Below are positions 13,134 to 25,639 of a DNA stretch of 64,000 bases, in pieces (positions within the stretch are counted from its first letter, which is position 1; every line of letters starts with the position of its first letter). The position numbers and the translations under genes are program-made. Under the pieces are notes generated by a model. It searched no databases and was not told the origin of the DNA. It saw only the letters and a program-made list of their open reading frames with translations. Source of the DNA: Epiperipatus broadwayi (Eukaryota > Onychophora > Udeonychophora > Euonychophora > Peripatidae); contig JAQFVV010000018.1 in assembly GCA_028023455.1 (NCBI GenBank), positions 5,727,800-5,791,799 on the forward strand, in the 5' to 3' direction.

Positions 13134-13823
13134 CAGGGGTTTCCAACCTGTATCCCCAGGGAGTATGAGAAGCTTGTCCGGGGATACGGCGAATAGCAGA
13201 TAAATAAGTATATTATTCTATTAATATATTCCCAAAATATTTGTTACCAACATTTTTGAGTTATTCCATGTTAATACTCTATTCAGCCACATCAGCAACA
13301 TTTCAAGTCTCTTTTCGGGCACGGATGCAGTGAGTTTGCATAAACTTTTTTTCTCACTGCAGGGTCTGATAATTCAAAATACCCAGTTAAGATTCATGAT
13401 AGCTAATGAAATTGCCAGATAGTGGAGAAAATCAAGAAAAATCTGGCAAGAATTAGTTTAAAGTTGGATGAATCAACTGAGGTCTCTTACTGGGCATAGC
13501 TTCTTATTTTTACTAGATATATACATCAAAATGAAATAAAAGAGGGATTTCTTTTTTGTAAAATCTTGAAAGAAACAACAAAAGCAAGGGACATTATGAA
13601 TTTAGCAAATGATTTTTTTATTCAAATAGTATTTCATGGGAATTAATATAATCTATTTGTACTGACAGTTTTCCTGCTGTGTTGGGGAAATGGGGGGGGA
13701 GTCAGTTTTCACCATTTTATGATATCTAATTATTGTTTATTTCTTATTATAATGAATAGGTGATACTGGATAATTTATTAAAAGGCAAGAAAGTATTGGT
13801 ATTAAAAAAGTTAAGGACCCTTG
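13134..13823 (+). mobile_element. Internally deleted hAT transposon with transposase remnant
   Basis: The left end reads CAGGGGTTTCCAACCTG and the right end reads AAGTTAAGGACCCTTG, whose reverse complement matches it imperfectly. Flanking octamers GTGTAGAT and ATATAGAT agree at 6 of 8 positions, as expected for an aged 8-bp hAT target duplication. Inside, 13452-13626 encodes pieces of a transposase of the ZBED5/SCAND3-like group: LKLDESTEVS, with the first catalytic Asp region, then after a frameshift LLIFTRYIH and KEGFLFCKIL. Later, ICTDSFPAVLG resembles the CTDGAPAM block. Most of the roughly 600-codon gene is missing and the rest carries stops. Confidence 0.8.
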
Positions 13824-15890
13824 ATATAGATAATGTTAGAATGAAAAAATAACTAAGTACTGTAGTTTATATCACATATATGAGCTACTCTTTAATGGAT
13901 AAAATGGAATATTTTAAGAAGGTCTTGATAATTATTGTTGATCATATTATTACCTTTAGATTTTTTTACTTACAGGTGTCAAAAGTCATCACAAGTTGCT
14001 CTCCCCTTTTGCATAAGCTATTTATTCAAAGATTGATCCTATAAAATCTGCTCTCTGTATTTCAATGATAGGAAGGTAATTGAATATGAGGATGACAGTC
14101 TTATATTGAGATATTTTTTATTGCTCTCACAAATAGTAGCTATTTTGTTTAATTGGTAATCAAATTATATCTCATTATTTTCTTAAGTAATAGTTTAGAT
14201 GCTAATCCAGTTATCAGGGGATCTCAGTGCAAACTGATTTAATGGTAATGCAACACATATTTGTATAGAAGGCAAAATGGGAAATTGAGATAAACTGTGA
14301 AAACTTAGATAATAATATGAATATAAATTATTTTTAAAAATGCATTTTCATTTTCCTTTCCTGCTGCAATCTTACTTTAGATATCATTTGTTTTATTTTA
14401 CAAGCAATACTTCATTCGAATATTAAATTATTCATAAATCATAACTAATTATTTAAACTAATATTGAGTTTGAGATCTTAATATAAAGTATTTGCATTAT
14501 ATTTGATAATAGTTCCTATTCTGTTACAAAGTATTCATATCCAGAATTTATTATATGCTACGCTTTGGTTAAAAAAAATATCCTTTTGTCACAGTAGAAA
14601 ATTTTTACATGTATCTTAATGTGAATCCAATTAAGATTATTTTGAATAGTGTTACAATGATAAGTGTTTTTTGGTCCAGTGAATGTTAAATAATGTATTT
14701 TATTATTATAATTATTAAAATAGTTTTTAACATTCAAATAAACATTATCTTTACTATAAAAAATAAAAAAAACCACTTTCAAACAATAGTATCACAAATT
14801 TAACATGGCAAATGAATGCAACATTCAAAAACAAACAGGAGCTTTCTTATTTACAAAAACTGAAATAGCTCATGGGAAATGTTTCTGATTAGAATTCTAA
14901 TAAAACAATAAGAGTGAAAATGAAATTGATTTAATATATATTATGTTTCAAAAGAATTTGAGAAGTATGTATTAAATCATGTATATGTAATAGTTAATTT
15001 TTATGATTTATTAATTTGTTTTCTGTATGTGATGAACATTATCTATATATAAATAACAAATATTTTGGGGAATCTTTCATTTTGTAGTTGAAAGAATAAT
15101 TATCTTCAAATTATTAATGATTATATTTAAAGTTAATAATTAGTCATATTGGAGCTTATTTAATATAATAAGTTTAAAAATATTATGTGTTAACTAAGAA
15201 AGGAGTAGAATAGAAAAATTCTTAGGGCCAGTTTTTGAAATATCATCTAAATGAAACTTATTTTAATGAAAAATGTAAAAAAATTATAATTCATCTATTT
15301 ATTTTGTTAATATATATATATATTTCTATATATCTTTGGACCACTTATTTAAAGAGTAATTTTTTTATAGTTATATAAGGAGTCAGGTTATTCAAAATGA
15401 TATATTTCAAGCACAAAACATACTGTTAATTTAAATAACATATTTATTATTTCTGGACTTGCAATTAATGACTCTTTCAAAGAAATGTAGATTTATCTCA
15501 ATAGTATTATTATAAACAGGGATTTGAAGGCAGAAATTCAATAATTAAGAACGCTTTAATTAAAGTGATTGTTGGATTGAAGCTGCTAAATAGATAATTT
15601 ATTTTATAATAATAGTCACTTTAGATCTTTCTTTTTAGATGCATTGAAAGTAATGTGCACCTGAAAAATAATATAATTTTATTAAATCCATTGTTAGCAT
15701 TCATTTATATGGAGAGACTATTTTGATCATCTTTTGGATACTGGTATAAGAATTCAAATAATGACTGCTGTTGATTTAATCGTATTTTTCATTTAGATTT
15801 GGACAAGGAAATACTTCATAATATTAAAACAACCCTTTGTAAAAATAAAATGACTGCATGTCTTTGATGAGAAATCTGGAGAAGTTTTGC
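13824..15890. other. AT-rich non-coding stretch
   Basis: No exon or element was recognised. Open frames here are short, AT-biased and unlike any family I know. Confidence 0.5.
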
Positions 15891-16490
15891 AACACATTAA
15901 CTTCAAGACTACTGAAAGTTTTTAGAAATGCATGAATGCTTTTATTGTTCCAATTCATAAATATATGGGTAGCTAGAAAAGACTGTAGTTATATCATTAT
16001 CCATTATAGAAAAAGTTTTTTAAGGATTTTGTTGAAAAGATTGCTTTTAGGCATAGATAAATTAATACAAATACAGTTTGTCTTTAGTGAAGTAAGTGCT
16101 ATAAATATGGTCTTTGTTTTTGGGCTAATGCCTGAAAAGTATTTTGCGTAACTTGTAATGTATGTATTGCTTTTATTATTTTCATCAAAACATAGAAACA
16201 TTTGAAATTGGCTGCTTACCTACCAAATTTTATTCAAGTTGTACAGCTATATGGTAAAACAAGAAAAAACTTTTATTACTATCGATAATCTGAGACATTT
16301 AAATGAAACTAGTGTTAAACAAGAATATGTACTAATTCCGATTTTATTTTTCTCTTTTATGATTTATATGTTGAAACATTTTATAGATAGCTATCAGGTC
16401 TCAAGTTATAGTACAGGTTTGATGGTAAATTTTAAATTTGAATTGATTAAAAGCATAAATAAATACTTCATCCTCTTGGGCTTATAAATT
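15890..16490 (+). pseudogene. LINE reverse transcriptase remnant, plus strand
   Basis: Two frames side by side hold a decayed RT domain. Around 15930-15965 NAFIVPIHKYMG resembles the VPIxKxxG block. After a frameshift, 15970-16151 gives RKDCS, then LLKRL, then a stretch with the spacing of the QFGFxPGxSTxDxIFxxxxxxEKY block, in which the key Gly residues are lost. Farther on (about 16310-16400) VKQEYVLIPILF corresponds to the GVKQGCVLAPTLF motif. Order and spacing fit a Jockey/CR1- or RTE-type enzyme. The similarity is judged by eye and degraded, but three consecutive blocks agree. Confidence 0.6.
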
Positions 16491-18721
16491 TATACTTTAC
16501 AGTTATTTGTGTTATTATTGCCAATTCAAAAGATGATTTATAGAAAGTTCTTAATGTTCGGCATACAAGTTAGACTAAATTTGTAATTAATTTACAAAAC
16601 GATGCTCTTACAGCTAGTTTTTAGCTTAGTCAGTTATCAGCTTGAGCATGTGAATCAGGTTAAATATTAAGAGTGTAGAAAGACAGGCTTGGATATTGAA
16701 GTTCAACACCACTCCAAGGTGCTACTGCTGCTTTTAATAAATTAAAATATAGGGTGTTTTATCAAAGTAATAGAAGTACTTCAATTAAATCCTTTTTTTA
16801 AAGAATTGCTATTTTACCCAATTGTAATATGGAAATGAGACATTAATTTTCTATTGGTGAAAACATAAAGATCTTGAAAATTTTAATCTTATGATCTTTT
16901 CAGTATATTTTTTGAATCTTGTAACGTATCCTTAAGTGAATAAGATGGTATTGAATCTATTATTGTAAAGGCATATTTTGATTAGATTGGGCTTATAAAA
17001 TTATGAATCCTAATAGACTTCATAAAAAGTATTGTGAACTATACATAATTTTCCATGAGAAAAGTAGATCCATATATGTTACAAAGATTATCTTAAAGAT
17101 ATTTTAAAGAAATGCAAAATTAAATGATTTCATGGATAATACGTGGTTGAGAATAGAATACAATCAAAAGCTACAATGAGGAAAGTCTTGAAGTCTTCAT
17201 AAAGTAGTTTACCATAGAAAATTTTAAAAAAAGCATCACAAGTTGTCAAATAAATGTATTTGTGATTACTAAATTGAAAATCATCTTTAAATTTTTGTTT
17301 TTCTAACTTTTTTTTATCATCTGGAGTTAAATTGCCCATTATCATTTATAATGGCTATCTAATAATGATCAAGGCTGGATTTTATTTGTTTGTTTGTTTT
17401 TTCATGACATTATTTTGATGAATGTTAATTTCTAATAAGATCAACTTGTTTTCAAGTATTTTAGGTATAACTCTGTTAGCGTATATTTTACCTTTTTATG
17501 ATTGAATCAAAGTTGCCAGTAATTTGTGTTAGGTTGCTAGGATTTTTATATTAAGCATTGTTATAGCATCTTTTTTTTTTCAGAATGAAAATTGGTTAAA
17601 CATTCTTTAGCCATAAAAATAAAACTAGATTAGTTTATAGCCAGACCAAGTCAATGTGATACCTAAATTAAATATTATCAATTAATTTCATTTGTTATAA
17701 TTTTGTAAACATAGGAATGCAAAATTATCTATTCAAATATTACTTTGAAATATATTTTATTTATTTTGAAAGCTTCTTGTATAGGTTATTTTTGTAATTA
17801 AGCCATATTGAAAAGGGCAAAAATTAAAAATTTGCCGAAAAGAGCTTTTATATGTTATTTTTATTTGTGATGATTATATGATTATATTACAGCTATTGTT
17901 ATATATCATTTTGTTGTTAGTAAAGATATTTTATTATATCTATGATTTATTCATACAAAAGGCTGGCTTGTTGTATGGGATTAACTTATAAAAGCATATG
18001 AAAGAAATTTTCATAATAAATAATTGAGTGATGAGATTTTCAGAAAGTCATATGATGTTTGAATATCAGAAGTGACAGTATGTGCTTTAATCCAGGAATT
18101 AATTCTCAACTTTATCATTTTATTCTCTTTAACTATGCTAAATTACCTAACAAATGTTATCTTTTTCAACTCTTGTACTAATCAATGAAGTAGATTTGCA
18201 CTTGATATTTCTAATATGCCTAGAATTAAAATATTTATGTTATGAAATATAACTACATTTATCACTTATTGTGTGACAATTCAATAATTTCCCCTCCTCC
18301 CCAATTAATGTTGTTGTTAAACTAGTATTAATTTATTAGTTTGGGTTAGAGTTTTATTAAAGATTTTTTAGTAGTTTGTATGTGTGTTTGTGTTTTATTC
18401 AACAAAATTTTCAAACACAAATGTGTATTATAAAATTAAATTTAAAAACTAAATCTTAGATTGATGATTTCAGGATATGTAAATGAAACCTTCAAATTGA
18501 TTTGTAATAGAAGTGAAAAAAAAAAAATCATTATGAGAATAGATTAGTGAAAATTTTAAATCTTATGGATAATTAGCACTCTTGAATTTTATAACTGATA
18601 AAAGCCAAGGTAAAGGTAAGTCATGGGCTCAATAACTGTGGGAATGTGTCATCTTTTCTACTACTAATAAAAGCTGTATCATATTACAATTGTATTGTTT
18701 TGTTTTTACAATCAATATACT
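16491..18721. other. AT-rich non-coding stretch
   Basis: No gene, SINE or inverted repeat was recognised. The minus frame at 17130-17345 (71 codons) has no resemblance to a known family. Confidence 0.5.
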
Positions 18722-18945
18722 GAGACAAATCTGACCAACCCAGATTAATTTTAGGTTTATTTTTCTAATTAATAAGAATTATATATCCATTTTCTGAATA
18801 ATATTAGGTATTTAGATGGTTAGGTAAATACCAATTATCTGAAAGTAAAATACTAAGCCTGCCTATGATTCGAAAAAATTTCCAAGGTTATAGACATGGC
18901 AATCTACTGTGCTAATCCATAAGCCGCAAGGTTCTTTTATAAAAA
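18722..18945 (-). repeat. SINE, family B, copy 2 (minus strand)
   Basis: Read on the minus strand, the head near 18935-18862 has an A-box-like TATGGATTAGCACAG and a B-box-like TTTTTCGAATCAT. The body includes GAAAATGGATAT, and the end reads CTAAAATTAATCTGGGTTGG, matching the tail of the copy at 10.2 kb. It is strongly diverged. Confidence 0.65.
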
Positions 18946-19614
18946 TATTTAAAATGTCCTGAATTATTCCTGATTTGCAAATTATTATTTTAAAAATATT
19001 ATATGTTTAAAGAAAGTTGGTTTCTGAAATCATTTATATAATTCTTGATATTACTTTCATCTAAAAAGATATATATAGCATGTTAGAATTTATTTATTTT
19101 AGATTTTTTTTTCTTTGCAATATTGCTTCAAATTCTTTTTAATCCCAGCAAGCATTTATTGATTTTCTTTTATTTATTATTTAGATTCTAGTCTTTGTGG
19201 CATCATTTGTTTGGAAATGTAACATGAAAACTATTCTGATAATTAATTGTCTAAAGTAAAAAATAAATGAATTCCCAGTTAATTGTATGATAAATTTAAC
19301 TCTTGTTAGAAAATAAGTTTGTTTTGTTTTTTCCAATTTTTTACTTTTTTATTAGAAGTATTTTCTTTATTGTTTTAATTAAGAATAAGTCATAATTTTC
19401 TGATATTCTTTCAGTGTTTTACATATTATTTTTACATATCTTACATATTTATGTATCAAAATACTGCAATATTTTTAAACAAAATGAATACAAAATGTGC
19501 ACAGTATTTACATGTATATATAGTACAAATGAATTGAAATAAATTTAAATGATACAAATTAATAAAATTAAATTATTGTAAATAAATATGTTGTAATTAA
19601 TTAAAGTCTACTAT

Positions 19615-19860
19615 GTCAAGGGTCTCTTAATATAATGGTAGCTCATTTGTCTATCATGCTTGTACCTGAATTTGAATCTCAGATAAAATTTTGAAAAAAA
19701 ATTCAGTCTTCAGTTAGGTTTATGATTTTTTTTTTTTTTTTTAAAAAAAAAACAGTTCTGCCAATCTAGTGAATCATCCAATACTAATTGATAAGTAGAA
19801 ATATTTAGCTTTTCTTTAACTGAATGTTAAAATAAAGATTGAAAACTTTTTAAATCTCAC
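19615..19860 (+). repeat. SINE, family B, copy 3
   Basis: The head carries TTAATATAATGGTAGCTCA (A box) and GAATTTGAATCTC (B box). A long T/A tract at about 19727-19752 interrupts the middle. The body includes CCAATCTAGTGAATCATCC and AATACTAATTGATAAGTAG, aligned with the other members. Confidence 0.6.
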
Positions 19861-20154
19861 AACACAGCAGCTGGTAAGCATGATAAATAATGCTGTCTCT
19901 TTCACTATTCTTTTATGAGCATTTTGTTAGAGAGGCTTTTATTCAGCAATAGGTTATTCAAAGACATTTGTCCTTATCCTCATATAATTAGATATAATTA
20001 AACATTAAAAAAATAGTTAATTTATAAATGTAGTAGATTAATTTATTTTTAGTAAATGCTTTTATTTAAGTTGGAATATCTATTTGTTGATTGTCATGTT
20101 TTTTTTTGTAAACTTTTGTAATCACTTTTATTATTTAAGATAGAATAAAATTTA

Positions 20155-20640
20155 AAAATTGCAGTTTAATAAGTTTAAGTTCAATAGAATTGGTTCAAGT
20201 TCGGTACATAAGTAATAAGTATCAAGCAAAACAATATGGGACTTCAATATTTTAGGTAGGTGACTTAGTTTCTTAGATATGGAATAGAGATTGAGCAAAT
20301 TTTGATATCAGATTTAAAAATTATTCTTAGAACTTTAATATGTTTAAGTAAAACTCATAAGATGGTGATGTATAGATTTTTATTGGCTTTCAATTTAATG
20401 ATATAATATTTTAAAATTGAGGTTTAATAGATTTAAATTCAATATAATTTGTTGAAATTTTGTATATCTTTTTAAATCTCTACCAAAGTGATAGAGCACA
20501 AAATATTTTAGGTAGGTGACCTAGTATCTTAGATATGGAAGAGTGGGGGAGAAAGTTTTGAATATTTTGATATTAAATTTAAAAATTCTTTGAAATTCAG
20601 TATGTTTTAAGTAAAGTGTGCAATTTTCTTGGTTTTATTT
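20155..20640. repeat. Diverged tandem duplication, period about 256 bp
   Basis: TTTAGGTAGGTGAC and CTTAGATATGGAA occur in order near 20251 and again near 20507. The preceding GTTTAATA and the following TTTAAAAATT are also shared. The two units differ by many substitutions and short gaps. No coding content is visible. Confidence 0.75.
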
Positions 20641-20769
20641 AAAGTAAAATAGGAGAGTTACTTTACAATATAGTTTTCTTAACATTTTTTTAATATTTTT
20701 TTTTCAAATAAAATGAAAAATGTCAAAAAAAATTCAACAAAAAAAGTTACTTAATGCTTTATTATACAT

Positions 20770-22390
20770 GTATATAATTTAAGTAAGTGTAATAATACTC
20801 AAGGCTAAGTGGGTTTATAAGTAGTCATTAAAATCGGTCATCACTTAGATAAATCCCAATGTCTAACAATCAACAATTTCAACCTGTTGTCAAGGCAATC
20901 TTATAAGAATAAAGGTGGAATCTCATCTTTATTTATTTATTTTGATTTCACAGATGATGTAGTTGTTTTTGCAAATAATGCTTTAGAGCTGCAGGAAATG
21001 TTGCAGGAGTTATCAGATGAAAGTAGGACTAAAGATAAATGTTAAAAAGACTAAAGTAATGTTTAATCGATTTGCTCAAAATATGAAAATAAAGATTGAT
21101 TATGATGAATTAGAAGAAGTTACAGTTACAAATACCTTGGTCAGATTACTAATACAGATGGAAACATAATGGAGGAAATTAATCATAGAATTAAACTTGG
21201 TTGGAGTCCTTTTGGTAGAAATAACTTGATACTAAAAGGAAATATGCCTATGTATTTGAAAAGGAAGGTTTTTAACAAATGTGTTTTACCAGTTCTTACT
21301 TATGGATCTGAGACTTGGACACTCAATAGAAGAGCAATACAGAGACTTCATACCACTCAAAGAAGTATGGAGAGATGTATGTTGGGAGTAACAAGAAGAG
21401 ATCGAAAACGCAATGCATGGGTAAGAGAACAAACAGGTGTTACTGACCTCATTGAAAAAATTAAAAGATTGAAGTGGAGTTGGGCTGGACATATTGCTAG
21501 AAGAGATGATAATAGATGGACAATTGAAATTTTAAACTGGATTTCAAGAGATTGTAAAAGACCCAGAAAGAGACCACATGTGAGATGGATGGATGAAATA
21601 AGAAAGTGTGCAGGGGTGATGTGGAGAAGAGAAGCTAAAGATCGAAGAAGCTGGATTAAACTTGGAGAGACTTTCATCCTGCAGTGGATTGATAATGCTT
21701 GATAATGATGATGATGATGATATTTATATAGATACTAAAGATTGCAACTTGACCACAGATTAAAATTATTAATACAAAGAAGTTTAAATAAATCTCTTTA
21801 AATAGGTAAATATATCCTGTTCTGAATGCAAACTAATAAATAATCAATTATAACGTTGCAAACTGCAATTATAATTTTCAAATTGCACTCAATGTATTAA
21901 ATAAGTGTAATTATGTTCAGGGTTAAATGGGTTTATAATTAATCATTAAAATCAGTCAACACTTAGACAAATCCCAATTTTAATAACAATCAATAATCTC
22001 AACCTGTTGTCAAGGCAACCTTTTAAGAATAAAAGTGGAATCCCATCTTTATTTATAATCCGATATATTTATTTAGACACTAAATATTGCAACTTGATCA
22101 TAGAGATTAATTATTGATACAAACCCATTCAGCCTTGAGCATTATTACACTTATTAAAGTTGTGAAAATTATAATTGCAGTTTATAATGATATAATTGAC
22201 TATTTATTAGTCTGCATTCAGAATATGTTGTATTTACCTGTTTAAGGAGGTGTATATAAACTTTTTTGTATCAATAATTTCAATGTCTGTGGTCAAGTTG
22301 CAATCTCGGGTGTCTATATAAATATATTGGATCATAAAGGTGAGAGATTGTTGGTTGTTATTGACATTGGGATTGTCTAAGTCTTGACTG
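20770..22390. repeat. Palindromic repeat cluster interrupted by a LINE
   Basis: A unit with GTTTATAA, CATTAAAATC, ACCTGTTGTCAAGGCAA and GGAATC-CATCTTTATTTAT occurs at 20780-20935 and again at about 21895-22060. Its continuation (GATTGCAACTTGACCACAGA and onward) lies at 21735-21890, after the inserted LINE. The same continuation returns inverted at 22230-22335 (TGTGGTCAAGTTGCAATCTC). AGCCTTGAGCATTATTACAC at 22131 is the inverse of the unit's left end. The cluster therefore consists of direct and inverted copies of one element, split by the LINE at 20944-21722. Confidence 0.75.
20944..21722 (+). pseudogene. 5'-truncated LINE with RT catalytic motif to 3' end
   Basis: The copy starts just before the RT active site, DFTDDVVVFANN, so most of the polymerase is missing. 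Two single-base frameshifts separate that block from GLKINVKKTKVMFN and from YKYLGQITNTDG. The rest is one open frame of 177 codons ending at 21702: the thumb and C-terminal region with VLPVLTYGSETWTL, WAGHIARR, RKRPHVRWMDEIRKCAG and a final QWIDNA. The 3' tail is a short ATG/GAT microsatellite, as in RTE-type elements. The ATG at 21169 is an internal Met, not a real start. The copy sits inside the palindromic cluster and is thus the younger insertion. Confidence 0.9.
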
Positions 22391-22624
22391 ATTTTAATGA
22401 TATATATAATCATATACAATTTATTAAATATGCTGTATACAAAAGGAGTATACATATGAACTTATTGCAGAAATATTTAGTGATATATATATATATCAAT
22501 TATAAGTATCAAGTCGATTTAAAATACAATATAGTTTACATTTTTATTTACTGTGCCAATACTAAAAAGTTAAAAACAATAGAGATATAAAAAAAAAAAT
22601 TATATTAAATGCTTTTATTTATCA

Positions 22625-22855
22625 TGCACTAAAAAACAAATAAAATAATTGTTTCTTCAACAATAATTGGGTTTTTAGATTTAATTTGAAATAAATTAAT
22701 TAAGTCAATCTCTATTTTTTATAACAAGGGATTGACTTAATTAATTTTGGTACACTCCCCCCTCTCCACCTTATTCTTCTATTTCAAGTTAAATTTTAAA
22801 ATACCCAATTGTTGTTGAAAAAAAAACCAGTTATTTTTTTTTGTTTTTTAGTGCA
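22625..22855. mobile_element. Fold-back MITE with central perfect hairpin
   Basis: The ends are TGCACTAAAAAACA and its inverse, and the arms (about 70 bp each) agree through the AATAATTG and CAACAATAATTGGG segments with small gaps. At the centre, AAATTAATTAAGTCAATC (22693-22710) is perfectly inverted at 22730-22747. No transposase and no clear target duplication are visible. Class II non-autonomous origin is inferred. Confidence 0.75.
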
Positions 22856-24660
22856 AAATTTTTATCTCTATTATATAAATATTCATATTAGTGTTTCAAC
22901 ATAACATTTTTAAGACAGATTCTATCCTTTTGATACTTAAGATATTTCAAAAATTATTTAAATCCATGTATAATTTCTATCTATAATTCTTTATTCAAAC
23001 CATGAAACATACGTATTCAATGAAATTATTTCTCTAGTTTTCATATATATTGTATTATCAGAGGGATTCATAACAAATGCAGTACAATTTTAATTTCTTT
23101 TTATAAAACAATGTTTTTCATTTTGTTTCTTCTTGCAGTCTTCAAAATTTAAATACTATAATAATTAAGTATTATGTTATATATCATTGTTTAAAAATAG
23201 GTTTATTTACATTTAAAAAATATAAGTACATTAAAATTTGTTTAATTGATTACAACAAAGATAAGTAATTATATCTATAAATTAAGTAATTTGTCAGATC
23301 ACATATTATGCAGGCATATGCAGGGTAAATATCTATTTTTCTAATAAATTAATATTTTCAACATTTACAAATGGAAACTCAAAATTATCAAAATTTTAAT
23401 CAACTATCATACAGTCTACTATAAATATTCTTTTGTATGAATACTTCTCTAAGTAATCCAGAAAATTCTAATATTGATTAAAATACTTTTAAGTTACAAC
23501 AATTGTAGTTATTGATTTACAATAACTTCATATATTAATTAAAGTTTTTATTACTTCCTATGTAGACTTTTATTGAATTAGTATAGTGGCTTACACTTCT
23601 TTTCTTTTTTTTATCATATGATGTTCATATATTTATCCTTTATAATTTCATTTGCTACCTGAACTCTTTTGTGATAGTGACCTTAATGTTCATCAATTTT
23701 TATTTATTTTATTGCATAGATTGTTTGTCATTAAGTCACAGTAAAATTTTGTGACACACTGGCATTAAAGTTAGTATTAACCACAATATCACATCTTTCT
23801 CATGTGTTTATGCTTTCAAGAACAGTTCTTTTCATTCTGCTTAAGAGCCATCTATTGTAATATTAAATAGTTGTTGGATACTAGATGGAATAAAGCTATA
23901 TTTCTAGATCGGTTTATGATTTTTACCTTCATCAACTTTGAATGTTAGTCCTCAATGATGATAACAAAAGTCAGATATCAGTCTATGGTAGAGATATTAT
24001 AGCACTATATTTTATAGTGTCCATTGATTACTCAAATTTGAAACCGATGATTGAAAAGCAGTGATAACAACTCATATTTGATATAAAAATTCTAGAAGTG
24101 AAACTCTATAACTTGCTTTCATTTTATATTGGTTTTCATGGAAAAATAGTTTCTGAAATCATAAAAATTTGTGGAAATTATTGGAAAGCATTTTAGGTCT
24201 CTGATTTTGGTTAAAGAAGCAAATGAGTCTCAGTAGTGTAAAACTATTCTACTTTTATATCATATTCTAAAAACTGACATTAAAACTTCAGTAAGTAAAA
24301 ATTTTTATTAAAATATTGAAGAATGAATACAACTTTTAAAAACATAAGAATATTTTATACTGTTTTTCATACAGTGTGCATGTTATAATGTCTAGCTTTG
24401 AAAATTTGAATGAAATTGTATCTTAACATTTTTATCTTACTGATAAGCAGGTCATCAGTGCATGGGCATTTTTGTTTCAAAGCCTTAGCCTAGTAATATA
24501 AGGAAATGCCCTTGAAATTACTTATAATTAATTGATCTACAAAGTAATAGGCAAAAGTTAAATATGAGCTTAATATCCTTAGTAGTGTGGCAACTTCCTC
24601 AGCTATTGATCATTATTATTTTGTTTTTACAATTAGTTTACAATCTGATTTAACAAAATA
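22856..24660. other. AT-rich non-coding stretch
   Basis: No exon, tRNA-like head or inverted repeat was recognised here. Confidence 0.5.
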
Positions 24661-24664
24661 AACA

Positions 24665-24895
24665 TGCTATCTTACTTTACTCTCTAGCTAATAATAGCTA
24701 GATATCAATTTCTCTTCCAATACTGGGTGGGTAGCTGATTTAACTAAGGACTGGAAACTTGGGGGGAAAGCTAAGCTTAATTGTTTTCTCAAAAATTTTC
24801 AGGGTTCATCCATTGTGAATTTGAATTCCAGATCCTAGGTTCGGAGGATGAGTATTCTAAATACAATGCCACTATGCTCTTTTCAAGGTTTGTCC
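24665..24895 (-). repeat. SINE, family B, copy 4 (minus strand)
   Basis: On the minus strand the head (about 24890-24815) has GAGCATAGTGGCATTGTATT as the A-box region and GGAATTCAAATTCAC as the B box. The body contains CACCCAGTATTGG and ATTGATATCTAGCTATTA, parallel to the copy at 10.2 kb. An insertion lies between head and body. Confidence 0.65.
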
Positions 24896-24929
24896 ATATC
24901 AACTATGCTATTTTTGGTAATAGTATACT

Positions 24930-25620
24930 GAACCCAACCACTTGATGGCGTTATTTTTCACACAATGCACATCAATGTACCATTTTAGTGGCCTAACTTA
25001 TGGCTAACACTATGACAGTTGTTGTTTGAGCTATAACAGACTGCCTAGAGGGTGATGTATTCTACAATTACATAACAAAATACTATGCCCATTGACTTGT
25101 GACAGTATTCCTCAAGTGAGCGCAATTCAACTCTCGCTATGATCTGATTTGATGGTGGCTGTATGAAATATCAAAAAATTCATTGTGGAAAAATTTTGAG
25201 AAAGCATAGTGGATTTAGCATTACATATTAAGAATTGTCAGGCCATCACGCATGCTTCCCTATGATTTTGAACTGCACACAAACTGAAAAGATTAGGATT
25301 TTCAGCAAAGTTCTGCTGAGTTCATGCGCAAATGCATGTTTACGTGTGAATCCATGTGAGAACAGTAAAATGTCAGTGGCAAGTGTTCAAAATTGTTTGA
25401 AGGGGAGTGAATTGCTGGCCACAGAAGTTGTCACTGTTGTGTTTTTTCAGAAAGAGAACATCCTGCCAGATCCAAAGCTATGTGTTTGCGAGAGGAGCAT
25501 GGTTTTAGTCAACTACAGGATCTGGGGAATTCCGTTGCCACTCCTGCAAGTGTACCTGGGGTCTGCATAAGGGAAGTTGATTGGACAGCTTCAAAATCCC
25601 ATTACTTACAGCTTTGAGGT
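24930..25620. other. GC-richer patch with a 111-codon open frame
   Basis: Base composition rises clearly above the neighbours. A frame runs from 25235 to 25570 on +, starting MSGHHACF and containing several Cys (CANAC, NPCEN, LCVCE). I do not recognise the product. A second frame overlaps its 3' half (LREEHGFSQLQDLGN). The patch ends where the C-rich tandem array begins. It may be a piece of an unidentified transposon or a decayed exon. No splice sites or start context argue for a real gene. Confidence 0.3.
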
Positions 25621-25639
25621 TCATCTATTGGAATCAAAC

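Noticed and set aside
21169-21702. 177-codon frame as a complete gene
   Set aside because: It begins at an internal Met. Homologous LINE sequence continues upstream in other frames to the RT active site at 20944.
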